Below, piece after piece: positions 26,990-37,592 of a stretch of 64,000 nucleotides of DNA (position 1 is its first letter; each line of letters starts with the position of its first letter). This DNA is from Adiantum capillus-veneris (lineage: Eukaryota > Streptophyta > Polypodiopsida > Polypodiales > Pteridaceae), in NCBI GenBank assembly GCA_014529385.2, contig CM043946.1, forward strand, positions 17,622,077 to 17,686,076, given 5' to 3'. The position numbers were made by a program, and so were the translations under genes. Below the pieces are notes generated by a model. The model had not been told where the DNA came from, did no database searches, and saw nothing but the letters and a program-made list of their open reading frames with translations.

Positions 26990-28334
26990 ATGCTTGAAGA
27001 AAAGCTCTTCCCCTAGAGCTTTATGAAGATATCAATAACATTCTCCTTGGTGTTTCCATGGTATAAGATTATGTCTCCATTTTGCACCTTCTCCCTTATA
27101 AAATGTTCTCGAACTTCAATGTGCTTGGTCCTTCAATGCATCACTGGGTTCTTGGCTAATGCTTAAGCTGAGGTTTTGTCACACATAATAGGTGTAGGTT
27201 GTCCTCTTTTATAGAAACCCAATTCCTGCAAGTATCTTTGCAACCAAATAGCTTCACACGCTAATGTAGTAAGAGCTTTATATTCAGCCTCAATTGAGAA
27301 AATGCTGATAGTATTTTGCTTCTTGGAGCTCCATGAGATGGCTCCAGTACCTAGAAAGAAATCATTTCCATTGATGCTCTTTCTATCCACCAAATTTTCT
27401 GCATAATCTGAATCACTATAACCATGGAGATTGAGCATATCTCCTCCATATAACATACCTAAAGAGGGAGTGCCTTTCAAGTACCTTAGTATCCTCTTGG
27501 CTACAATCCAGTGAGATACTTTTGGAGCTTGTATGTATTGAGCAAGCGAGTTGATTGCAGAACAAATGTCTGGCCTCGCTATTGTCAAGTAGATGAGAGA
27601 ACCTATGAGCTGCCTATAGAGAGTAGCATCATAGGGAACACCATGATCATCCTTGGTGATCTTAAGAGTGGACTCCATGGGTGTAGAGACTAGTTTGGAG
27701 CTGATCATGCCAAACCGGTCAAGAATAGAGTGGAGGTACCTTTGTTGAGAGATAAAGATGTCTCCCTTCTTCAACCTAGAGTCTTCAATGCCAAGAATGT
27801 ACCAAGGTCCTTCATCTCAAACTCTTTGGAGAGTGTGGATTGGACATCCTCCACCATAGCTTCATTGCTTCCTATCAAAATAAGTTCATCCACATAAAGA
27901 ATAACTAGAACAATATATTTTCCTTGAACCTTGTAATAGAGAGTGTGATCAGCATGGCCTCTCATGTCTTCTAGACCAACAACAACATAACCTTTGGGTT
28001 GCTGCATATAAACTTCTTCCTCAAGTAGCCCATTGAGGAAGGCATTGTTAACATCCATTTGCTTAAGCTTCCACTTGTAGATAGATGCTAAATCCATCAA
28101 TAATTTGATGGAACTCATCTTGGCCACATGAGCATAGGTTTCATCATAGTCCAACCCATATTGTTGAGTGAAACCTTTGGCCACTAACCTTGCTTTGTGC
28201 CGATCAATCTTTCCTTCTTTGTTGAAATAGAGCCTGTAAATCCATTTGTATCCTATGGCTTTCTTGTTTGGAGGTAGGGGACATAACTTCCATGTCTCAT
28301 TGTTGTGCAGGGCTACCATGGCTACCCATGCCAT
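26990..28334 (-). pseudogene. Ty1/copia pol fragment: reverse transcriptase and RNase H
   Basis: Minus-strand readings at 27771-28334 and 27163-27774 show copia RT motifs in order: Tyr-Lys-Trp-Ile-Tyr, Lys-Ala-Arg-Leu-Val-Ala-Lys-Gly, Met-Asp-Val-Asn-Asn-Ala-Phe-Leu-Asn-Gly, and Leu-Tyr-Val-Asp-Glu-Leu in the place of the Tyr-Val-Asp-Asp box. RNase H motifs follow: Gly-Ser-Leu-Ile-Tyr-Leu, Arg-Tyr-Leu-Lys-Gly-Thr, Gly-Tyr-Ser-Asp-Ser-Asp-Tyr-Ala, and Glu-Ala-Glu-Tyr. Gag, protease and integrase are absent to the right, so this is a 5'-truncated remnant with a few breaks. Confidence 0.92.
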
Positions 28335-28572
28335 GTTGTCAACCTGCGAGAAGTAAAAGCCTAGAACTATAGTTCACCTACTTTGTAAAGCCGGTTATAA
28401 TTAGCCTCGGTGCGAGGCAGTAGACATCCAATTTGTAATCTTCAGCACCTCGAGGCTCGCTTGAGCTTGAGGCTCTTTTGTAATTTTTATGATATGCTTA
28501 ATACAATTCACTCAAAATTGTGAGTTTTTTATTTTAAAAAATATGTTTTAGGTAGAAACCACACTAGATTTT

Positions 28573-29600
28573 CTAGGTCTGTGTAGGAGAAAGTGGCCGC
28601 ATGGCATCTATCATTGCCTTGTCTACGAGGGACTTGAAGCAAGGAGGGTCACAGGGGTTGCCTAAGATAGTAGGTGAGAGGACCTCGGTGGTGCAAGGAC
28701 TACACCGGAGGCTAATGCCTATGAGGAGGGCATCAACCCTAGTGGGGGGCCTTCTGACCGTCTCAATGTTGTAGTGCAAGATGGAGTTCTTGAAGTACTT
28801 GGTTTCTTCCTCCCACTCCAATACCTTAGTTGCTCTTTTGCACTTCCTCACCAGTTCTCCTGAGATGCCACCTAGACATAGGCTAGACCACATCATCGGG
28901 GCTAAAAGTTTGTCATGAAACTCTACCCCTTTCCACTTCCCACCTTTCGAACCAAGTTAAGATACATCTAATATATCCTTGGTCATGATAGCCCAAGCTT
29001 GGTCCTCATTAGCCAAGGAGATCATAAATTTGGTGCACAGGGCCTCAACATGGGCAATTGGGTTAAGAATTCCGAGACCTCCTTGGTCCACTATTCGAGT
29101 GACTAGCTCCCATTTGGCCCGTCGCCATGGTCTGGAGGTTTTCCTGTTGTCTTTTCATAAAAATCTTTCTGTTGGTTTTAAGAATTTTTTCTAGTGACAC
29201 TTAGCCATCTTAAGAAGTGGGTTGGTGAAGGCAAATAAGGAGCATAAATGAATTTATCACTTAAATCCGGCTCGGCAATGGGAGAACGGCATACTCCCAC
29301 CTTCTCACTTTTGTTCTAATTTTTTCAAGGACCCAATGAAATCTTTGTTTCTGAGTTACATCCACCCCCAAGGGGGCTCCCAGGTGCCTAAAGATATTCC
29401 CTTTTGAGATAGTCTTCCTTGTCTAGTCAGAAGGGTCGAAGGAGTCATTTTTTGACAGGGAGATCAGCTTCGATTTCTCTATATTACACTTGGAACCCGA
29501 GGCCACGACAAATTTTTGCACAATCTCCATAGTCTTCCTGACAACTTGGGGGCACGCCTTCAATAAGAAGAGAGAATCTTATCAGGAGCTAGTCATTGCC
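28573..29600 (-). pseudogene. L1-type LINE ORF2 fragment (3' part)
   Basis: Translated on the minus strand, the region shows the thumb and post-RT signature of plant L1 ORF2. It has Lys-Ser-Lys-Leu-Ile near 29460-29480, Phe-Arg-His-Leu-Gly-Ala-Pro-Leu-Gly near 29360-29390, and Lys-x-x-x-Trp-Glu-x-x-x-Leu-Pro around 29290. This is followed by a long tail with a Cys-containing C-terminal stretch at 28573-28896. Several stops and at least one frame change interrupt it. The endonuclease and RT catalytic part are missing. It is a different family from the LINE at 45163-52949. No poly-A or target duplication was found. Confidence 0.7.
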
Positions 29601-30892
29601 CGATAAAGCCACCTCATTTGCACTCTGAGTAGTTTACCTAAAATATGTTAAGGTGAGCTAATTGTTTCTCATTACACAAGCGGTGCATGAGAGTATAATG
29701 TAATTTTTTTGGTTAACTAATCCATAGCTTACGATTTGTGAGCATTGTTAAAAAAAAGGGAGGGTAAGTCCAATCAATCACTAATCACTAAAATGAGAAG
29801 GAGGTTTCAAATAATAAGATGAAAAGGTAGGTCCAAAGGAGCTAGCTTGGTTGGTTGAGTACTCATACTCCGTGACGCGACCAAACAACTTTGGTAGTGC
29901 TCACAGGCGCCCTCTTGTATCACAACGAACGAGAAAGCTTGTTCTACAACCAAAAAGAAAAGATTGAATTAATCATTAATCACTAAAAAATAATAAAATT
30001 TAGAATGTTTGTTTAACTCTTCTCATCTATTGCTTATTTTAGAAAGCAAAAAAATAATTTCCACATAAAAACCAAAGAAAGTTACACGAGGGCATGAAGG
30101 GGGCCATTTACACACTCACGAGTAGACATTCCAAAAATTTGTAGGCCTTTCTCCTTGTCCTCTATGGCATGTTTTTTTTTTTCATGTTTAATATGCCCAA
30201 AAGTTTGAACGGAGACAAATAGAATGTTCTACAATGATTAGTATAATTAGGTAAGACCAATGCATTATTCTTAAAGTGAGATACATAAAGATAATCTCAA
30301 AGTGCTCAACTTTTTCGTGGTCATCACGCTAACTTGTTTTATTGAGCACAATCACCTTTTGAAAAGAACCCATTAGTGTCTTTTTTTCACATGTTGAACA
30401 TCAATTACTATTATAAAAGGGGGAGGGATATAAAAAGGGGATATAAAAAGGGGAGGGATTCAGGCTCCCTCCCTTGGACATGTGTCGATGCCTCATCAGT
30501 CCAACCAGTGTGCCTTGCAACCAATGTTCTCAGTGAAAGAGAGAATGTTCTTAGTGAGAGAAAATATTGCGCAAAGATATTTATAATTTAGAAGCTCAAA
30601 AGGTGATGGTAAGATAGTAGGTGATGGTGGGGTTCGAAGGCAATTGCAAACTGATTGGAGAATTGACAGGTAGGGGCCTTCATAGACGATCACGAGGCAC
30701 CAATCTAGGCTCAAAAAGCCAGGCCGCATCAACATCTCAAGGCAATCAGAGCACTGCCAGGTGCTCTTCATAAGGAGAACTTAAGAAGGAGAACAAATTG
30801 CAAGGGCATTATTCTTCATTCATTGTAATAAGGGGGCTAAATGAGTTATGGCCTCCAATTGTAACAATTATAAGAGACTAATATCACATCTT
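29601..30892. other. AT-rich intergenic stretch
   Basis: No supported gene. It includes a small direct duplication, GGGATATAAAAAG, at about 30426-30452. Confidence 0.5.
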
Positions 30893-31495
30893 CATTTGAA
30901 TTTCATGGAAGGCACTAGTAGGCGTTTCCAATCTTTGTAAGGGTCGCATTAACTGGAATCTCTTTGGATTCTTGTGTGCGTTGGAGGCAAAAAACGAGGG
31001 AAAAAAAAAGAAGGAAAGGGTGGGCTACCGGCATGTGGCATAGTTGATCAAATATCTTGTGTCTAAAGATGCACACGGGAAACTTATTGGATGTGCACGG
31101 ACTGTAAAGTGGAAACGCCAATGTGTGGAGAGATGCTCCGTCTGAGCATGCAGCGGGGAGCTTGACGATGGTGGGGATGATGGTGAACGGCTTGGAAGCT
31201 GCAGGGATGACAGAGGAGAGGGTGAAGGCAGAGGTGGAGGGCACTTGGAGGGAGGTGCAGAGAGAGACAGGCGGGTCTGAAGACGCGTCTAGAGAGGGAG
31301 TTGATGACTGCGACCATGATTGTTACTGTGTGTGCTGAATGCGGTGGATGAGAGCATCATCAGGCGCGAAGGGATATAACAATGTGTCGATGGGAGAGTT
31401 GTGAGGTAAGAAGGGACGCAGTGTGCATTCTGGATGATGCAACGGATTGACACAAGTCAGTAACGTGCGAGAAATACCAAGGCTGGACAGAGAGG

Positions 31496-31588
<93 letters not shown>

Positions 31589-32253
31589 TAATCTTCTCTC
31601 TCGCTCGTATTTTTCTGCAACGGACGTGCAACAAGTCCAGAGGCGATGTGGAAGGTGTTTTGTGTCTTGCAAGTGACGGATCCAACGAGCAAGATGGCAT
31701 GTCTGTATGTGCTGCATGAGTCCGCATTTGTCTCCGAGAGTCCAGCCAAGGTAGTCAAAGGGCAATATAGACAAAGGTGAAGGGGAGGCAAAAAGGGCAC
31801 TAGAGGCAGGGGCGATGGTGTGGTCGTAGAGGAACACATCCCATGATGGAGCACAAACAGGCAACAAGGCGGGTGCAATGCGGGTGATGGCAACAGCAAC
31901 CATACTCTCCTAAAGGGAGAATATGGATCTTGCATGTAAACCTGAAGCGTCAATTTTCGCTTTGCCAAAACCTAGGGTCAAAATTGCACACAGCCAGAGA
32001 ACTGTCGGTGGCGAAACAGCTGGGAACTGGCGCGAGGAATTGCAGATGCTTGCGGACATGATCGATGCCTTCTTTTTTTTGTGTGTATAAAGAAGAGATG
32101 GTAAGATGGTAGAGTGCACATTCATACATTTGTGTTTTTCTTTTTGTTATTTTTACTTTAGAAATTTTTTTCACTTTAGAGTCTTGCGCTATATAGGTGG
32201 TGAATATTTTTCTTAAAGCCATTAGGTATACCATTTGAATTTCATGGAAGGCA
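30893..32253. repeat. 1.3-kb block bracketed by a perfect 22-bp direct repeat
   Basis: CATTTGAATTTCATGGAAGG followed by CA occurs at 30893-30914 and again, without change, at 32232-32253. The block between them is GC-richer than its flanks and contains (CT)n at 31497-31586. No poly-A end, inverted termini or recognisable coding domain was found. It is compatible with an inserted, perhaps retroposed, segment with a long target duplication, or with duplication by another route. Confidence 0.6.
31497..31586. repeat. (CT)n microsatellite
   Basis: About 45 CT units, seen directly. Confidence 0.97.
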
Positions 32254-33313
32254 TTGTGTTGCGATGGTTTACATGTAAGATTTCGAACGGGTAGAAGTGG
32301 CTCAAGCTTGTTGTTCTTTTGGTCTCGGCTTGCCACAAAACTGTTTTTGTTGCTTGTCATACTCAAGCTTCCACGCACTATCACAATTTGCTGTAAGACT
32401 TTTGCAGGGTGCTTATTCAACGAGAGAGAAGAGCACGATATTGACAAAATCTTGAGCTTTGTTCGTGATAAGAATAGGGATGTCATTTTAGTATGCTACC
32501 ATAACACTAGCTCTCTTACCTTACACAGTAAGCATGGCCCATGTATCGCCCACAAACTCATGCTACTCAGGCTTGTGGGCCCCCTTAGAAAATAGGCGTG
32601 CTAATTTTGTTCTGAATAGCTTATTTTGAGTGCTAGTTTGTTTGGATAATATGCACACATATTTTTTTAAAGGACCTTCAAGAAATTAAAAAATGAGCAT
32701 GCTTAAGAGGGTCTTCCCACATTGGATTTGTGGAAAAGGAGAATGTTTCATGGTAGGTGCAGGTTGGGATGGTCCTTCACCCATGGTTGTTCCTTCCTTA
32801 AACCTCAAACTCTTGAATCCTTCAGCCATATGGCTGTAGGATCGCTCTGAAGAAGTATAAAAAAGTCTCTCCTCTAAAATTGGCTCTAGGGTTGGCAACG
32901 GTCCCTGATTGACACTCTCTTTGGTTGAAATTCGACTAACTTGGTCTCTAGCAGTTGGGTTTCTACTTCGGTATAATCTACCTTATCGCAAATACATCAA
33001 GAATTCACTTTGTAAAACCCTAACATATTACCTCTTATTATGCATTCCTATCCTCCAATTGAAAGCACTTTGAGTTGCACACTCTGGCTCTTGCAACCTG
33101 TACAAAAAATACCTGGTGGCTATGAGTTTACAACAACTGCTCTATTAGTCAAAATATAAATCCAAAAACTTTATCGCACTTTTGGACAAAATTTTTTGTT
33201 TTGCTCGTAAAATCCACAATACAAATCCAAATTGAATTCTAAAAATACCACTATGCTCCTAGAGACTAGTACTAGCTATGGTATGAGTCAAAGCCCAATC
33301 TGTCATAAGGGGG
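32254..33313. other. AT-rich stretch, no gene seen
   Basis: A 70-codon minus-strand frame at 32686-32898 is open but matches nothing I recognise. Otherwise featureless. Confidence 0.45.
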
Positions 33314-33333
33314 ACATGGATTGCGATCCATGT
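33314..33333. repeat. 20-bp palindrome, copy 1
   Basis: ACATGGATTGCGATCCATGT, a 9+2+9 inverted repeat with one mismatch. It belongs with the copies at 43004, 43288 and 43550. Confidence 0.85.
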
Positions 33334-33473
33334 TACTTTAGTCCATTGATCCTTGCTATATGGTTTTTATTTGATTTGAATCAATGTAGGCCAACCAAAA
33401 GTCAAACCCTAGGTCTATCTGATGATTTTTGGACTTGAATTACTTTTGCTCTCTTTTGACCTACTTCTTGAAA

Positions 33474-35287
33474 TGTCATAAAATATAATATCTAACTTTA
33501 CTAAATGATTTTATCATATTAAACTAATCATTTAATGTGGGAGAACAAATGGGAACAAGAGTTAGAATAGAGACATGTGTTTCTAGACCTATCTCAACAC
33601 GGGACCAAAAGAAGAGACGGTTGCATGTCAATAGGGGTCCAAAAGGAGATGGTCTATCAAAGAGCAATGTGCAATAAGTGCTTCTAGACTTACCTCAGCA
33701 AGGGACCAAGAGGAGAGATGGTTACATCTCATTCAGGGTCCAAAAGGAGGTAGTCTATCAAAGAGCAATGTGTATCTAATGGAGCTTAAAAGACCTTAGG
33801 GTTAGCTTCATTAAAGACCTCCAATGGTTAATGTTAAAAGTCCTTTGACCTTACGCAAGCTAGGGTTGAGCTTGAGGTGGCAACCCGACCTAAGCTTGAG
33901 GTGCTTGTCGTGCTTGATGACTAAGGTGCTTGAGGTGCTTGTCATGCTTGATGACTAAGTTACTTGAGGTGCTTGTCATACTTAATGGGGAGTAAGGTGC
34001 TTGAGTCAAAAAGACACCCTACAAACTTAATGAGGAAGGTGCTTGAGAAGCTTCCGATACATGGGGGGTAAGGTGCTTGAGTCCAAAAAAGACCGTACAA
34101 ACTTAATGATGAAGGTGCTTGAGAAGCTTCCCATACATGGGGCGGTAAGGTGCTTGAGTCAAAAAGAGACCCTACAAAATTAATGAGGAAGGTGCTTGAG
34201 AAGCTTGCTATGCATGGAAGTCCCAAAGTTACGGGAATCTTTGACTTAACTTTCCACTCACCCAAAGGGCACCCCTTTTTCAAAGGGTACATGGGACATA
34301 TGTCAGACTCTCCATATGCTTAACCACATGGTGTTCTTGAATGCTATTGGTTGGGCTAACGAGGGGTCCAATGAGCTTCTACATCCATCCAACAAATATC
34401 TAGATATTTTCAAGCTCTCTCTCTCTAAGGGGTAAGGAGGACACTTGTCCAAAGACTACACATGTACTTGAATGCATGCTGCATGTGATTGGCTAGGGGG
34501 GAGAGGGGTCCAATGAGCTTCAAACATGTGTAAAAGCTACAACTCGCCCCAAACAAGCAAAGGGGGTGTTGGGGGGATATACACCACACACACACTCATT
34601 TTGTGTATTCTTTCTCTCTTGGTGAAAGGTGAGGAACTCCACCTCCTTCTCCAAGCTTGTGAGAAGTGAGAGCCTACACCAACACTCTTGGCTATGGAGT
34701 GCAAATCCAACCAAGAGCCATGCTTCAATGCTTAAGCTTACCATCTTCTCATCTTCATTACTATGCTATTATGTATGCTATCAAGAAGAGTGATGATAAG
34801 TGAGGAACTATTTCTTTCTCCTATGGAATGTTTCTTCTTCATCTTCCCTATCCTCATTCCCCGCTAGCTCTCTCCATCTTCGAAGGTGTTTGGGGCCTTG
34901 GGACTTAGGCTTGGGATAGTTAATGCTTTCTAAAAATTTTATGTTATGTTTGTGATGCATGAAGCTTTCCATCTTCATTGCATCACCTAAGTCACAAGGA
35001 ACACAAAGATTGTATTGTACCAAGTCTCTCTTGATAGGAGAAACTATAATAGAAATGCCTATTGGAGGGGGGACCGGCTCCGTATGAATCCGGTCCTCAA
35101 CTATTGTCATGTTCTCTAAACTCTCTCTTGCAAAAGTATTGACCATGCCAAGTTAACTAAGTACCATGTTTATGTTGCTACCATCAATTAAGTTCACCCG
35201 CTATGCTCACAAAGTAATCTTAGAAAAGTGCTTTATTTAATATCCTAATTTTGCTACCCTCAAAGTTCATAGGCCATTTCCATTACA
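33474..35287 (+). repeat. C1 5' LTR with internal minisatellites
   Basis: TG...CA ends, confirmed by similarity to the C2 LTR at both ends. Within it, a GAGGTGCTTGTC...TTGATGACTAAG unit is repeated about three times (about 33885-33990). A ~75-bp unit containing AAGGTGCTTGAG and ACCCTACAAACTTAATGAGG is repeated about three times (about 33990-34210). Confidence 0.88.
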
Positions 35288-35301
35288 TTAGTATCAGAGC
35301 A
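35288..35301 (+). promoter_or_regulatory. C1 primer-binding site
   Basis: TTAGTATCAGAGCA directly follows the LTR. It differs by one base from the plant initiator-Met tRNA site TGGTATCAGAGC. Confidence 0.85.
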
Positions 35302-35728
35302 TTTGGTTTCTCTTTTCTTGCTTAAGAAGAGAGGTCCTTGAGTAGCCTATTAATGGTTGATTTTGTTAATTATATTAGGGTAAATGGGACTGGGATCTAT
35401 TATCGATTTTGTTGAGCCCACTATGTGGGATATGGTGCACACCTCGCGAGCTTTGGTCTTAATAATGGAGTCTTTTTAGACTTGCCTACGGCTTTACCAT
35501 TATTGAGCCATAAGAAGTCCGAAAGGAGCTATCCCTCGGCAACTTCGCTATGCTAGACTCACTCCACTACTCTCTATAATTAACCAATTTTATCTGTGGG
35601 TGTAGATACTGAAGTGCCTATTTTTAAAGGCTAAGAGGAGTAGCAACTAAGGTTTTTAATTTCCAAAACATACACTAAGTAAACACATAAGTTTAATTAA
35701 CCTGGATGACTATAACCAAGAGAGTAAA

Positions 35729-37503
35729 ATGAACATTGATAACTTTGATTTTTCACATGAAGGTGCTAATGATGATGCCCCCATGTTTGTTAATTATCTT
35801 GTCACTAGGTTGCAACAAGCTGTGGGCAACCCCGCCTTGCAAGCCGAAGTTACTCAACAACTTCGTGCTTATGGGATTTCCTTTCCTCTCAAAGAGGAGA
35901 GAGAGCTTAGGAGTCCTCTTGGTGAGACCCCCAAAAGAAGACTCTCTGTCATACGAGAGGAGGAATCCAAAGAACGAGAAAGTAATGACTCTCTAAGTTC
36001 CTCAAAAGATGTGGCTCCATGAAGATGGCGGTCTAAACGATCGCCAACTCCTCCCAAGAGGAAATGGTTAACCCATAGTCCTTCTCCTTGTCACTCCAAA
36101 AGGGAAGAGACAAAACAAAGGAAGAAAAGGGCAAGAAGGAGGTCACTCTCTTCTCCTTCTTCTTCACCTTCCTCCTCTACCGATGAAAGCTATGGCTATT
36201 CTTCTAGATAATACAAAGGGGAGGACATCGCAAATCTTACCCTGCAAAGATCATAAAAGCTAAAGAAGTTCAAAGAGGGAGGAAAGAGTATCTCTTTTCT
36301 CACCTATGATGGCACCTTTGGTGCTACCGACAAAGTATTGGCCTTCATCCAACAATGTGATGCGACCTTTGGAGACGAGGGCTTCACGGAGTCCTCCAAG
36401 CTACACCATGTAGCTATGCACTTCCAAAAATTGGATCGTCAATGGTGGGCTAGCCGTCGTGGCAACGGCGAAGCCCCAAAGACATGGAAAACTCTACGAG
36501 TTTCCATCATGAAGCAATTCCTTGCAAGTGATGCAAAGGACAAAGTACTTACCAAATGGTGAAGCTTAAAGCTTCTCTCACATGATTCTATCCACAAATA
36601 TGTGGATAAGTTTTGGGATTTATGTCTCAAGGCTATTGTCTTTCAAAAGATAGACTTTGCCAAGCAAAAGAAAAAATTCTGTGCGGGATTACCCAAAGAG
36701 ATGGCCGAGTATGTCAACTCTAAACAGCTTGGTTCTATCATTGAAGTAATCCACCACACCATGGTTGCTCCATGCATCAATTTCCAACAAGGGGCTAGAC
36801 AGAATGTCAAGCCCATGGAAAATAAAGACAAAACTGATGCCAAGAGGAAAACCAATGCCAAAATTCTTACCAAGGCTATTCTAACAACAACAACAATCGA
36901 TCCAAGGAGAAGGGAGTTTACAAAGGTAAATATAAACTCTCTCCTAAAGAGCTAGAAGCTTTTAGTAAGAACCACACATGTTTTAAGTGTGGGGAGCAAG
37001 GCCATGGTTATCGTCCTTGCCCCAAGAGAATTGCCCGTAATGAGACTCCTAGAGTCTCTATGTTTGAAGCTCCAAAAGAGGATGCTCATTGCCAAGGATT
37101 TCTCCTTTACTATGCTTGGGAAAAGATGCAAGAGCATGATGACTTTATTTTGTTTGAGCCTAGTTCAACTCACAACTTCATATCCACAGAGTTGACCACT
37201 AAGCTAGGCATACAAGCCCACAAGATAGGAGATGCATTGAAAGTCAATGGAGCTATCAAGGGACAAGACGTCTCAGTTACTTCTTTCATTGGAAAATTAA
37301 GGCTTCATGTCCAAAGCTATGTGGATAAAAAGGATTTCTTCATCTTCTCTCTCAAACATGAGAATGTTATCGTTGGGGCACCATGGTTTAACCACATGGC
37401 TTCCAACATGAAGTTCCCTGAAAGGAGAATCTACTTCACCTACATGAAAGAGAGCATGTATATAGATGCTAATGAGTCGGGAAACACCATATCCTTGCAA
37501 TAA
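35729..37503 (+). pseudogene. C1 gag and protease remnant
   Basis: The plus-strand reading starts with Met-Asn-Ile-Asp-Asn-Phe-Asp-Phe. It then has a basic Arg/Ser-rich stretch (about 36020-36200), the capsid-like region (Thr-Tyr-Asp-Gly-Thr-Phe-Gly-Ala-Thr-Asp-Lys-Val, about 36300-36340) and a zinc knuckle Cys-Phe-Lys-Cys-Gly-Glu-Gln-Gly-His-x-x-x-x-Cys (about 36979-37020). The protease follows, with Ser-Thr-His-Asn-Phe-Ile-Ser and Gly-Ala-Pro-Trp-Phe (about 37165-37390). Each part has a counterpart in C2. Fossil. Confidence 0.85.
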
Positions 37504-37592
37504 AGGCAATCGAGAGGAATTAGAGCTGTCTAATTTCGTAAATGGATCCCAGGATGTTTTCATTGATGACATCCCTAGTGAGCTACCTCTAA

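Noticed and set aside
32686-32898. Possible small gene on the minus strand
   Set aside because: Only 70 codons, no recognisable domain and no neighbouring gene signals; kept as unassigned.
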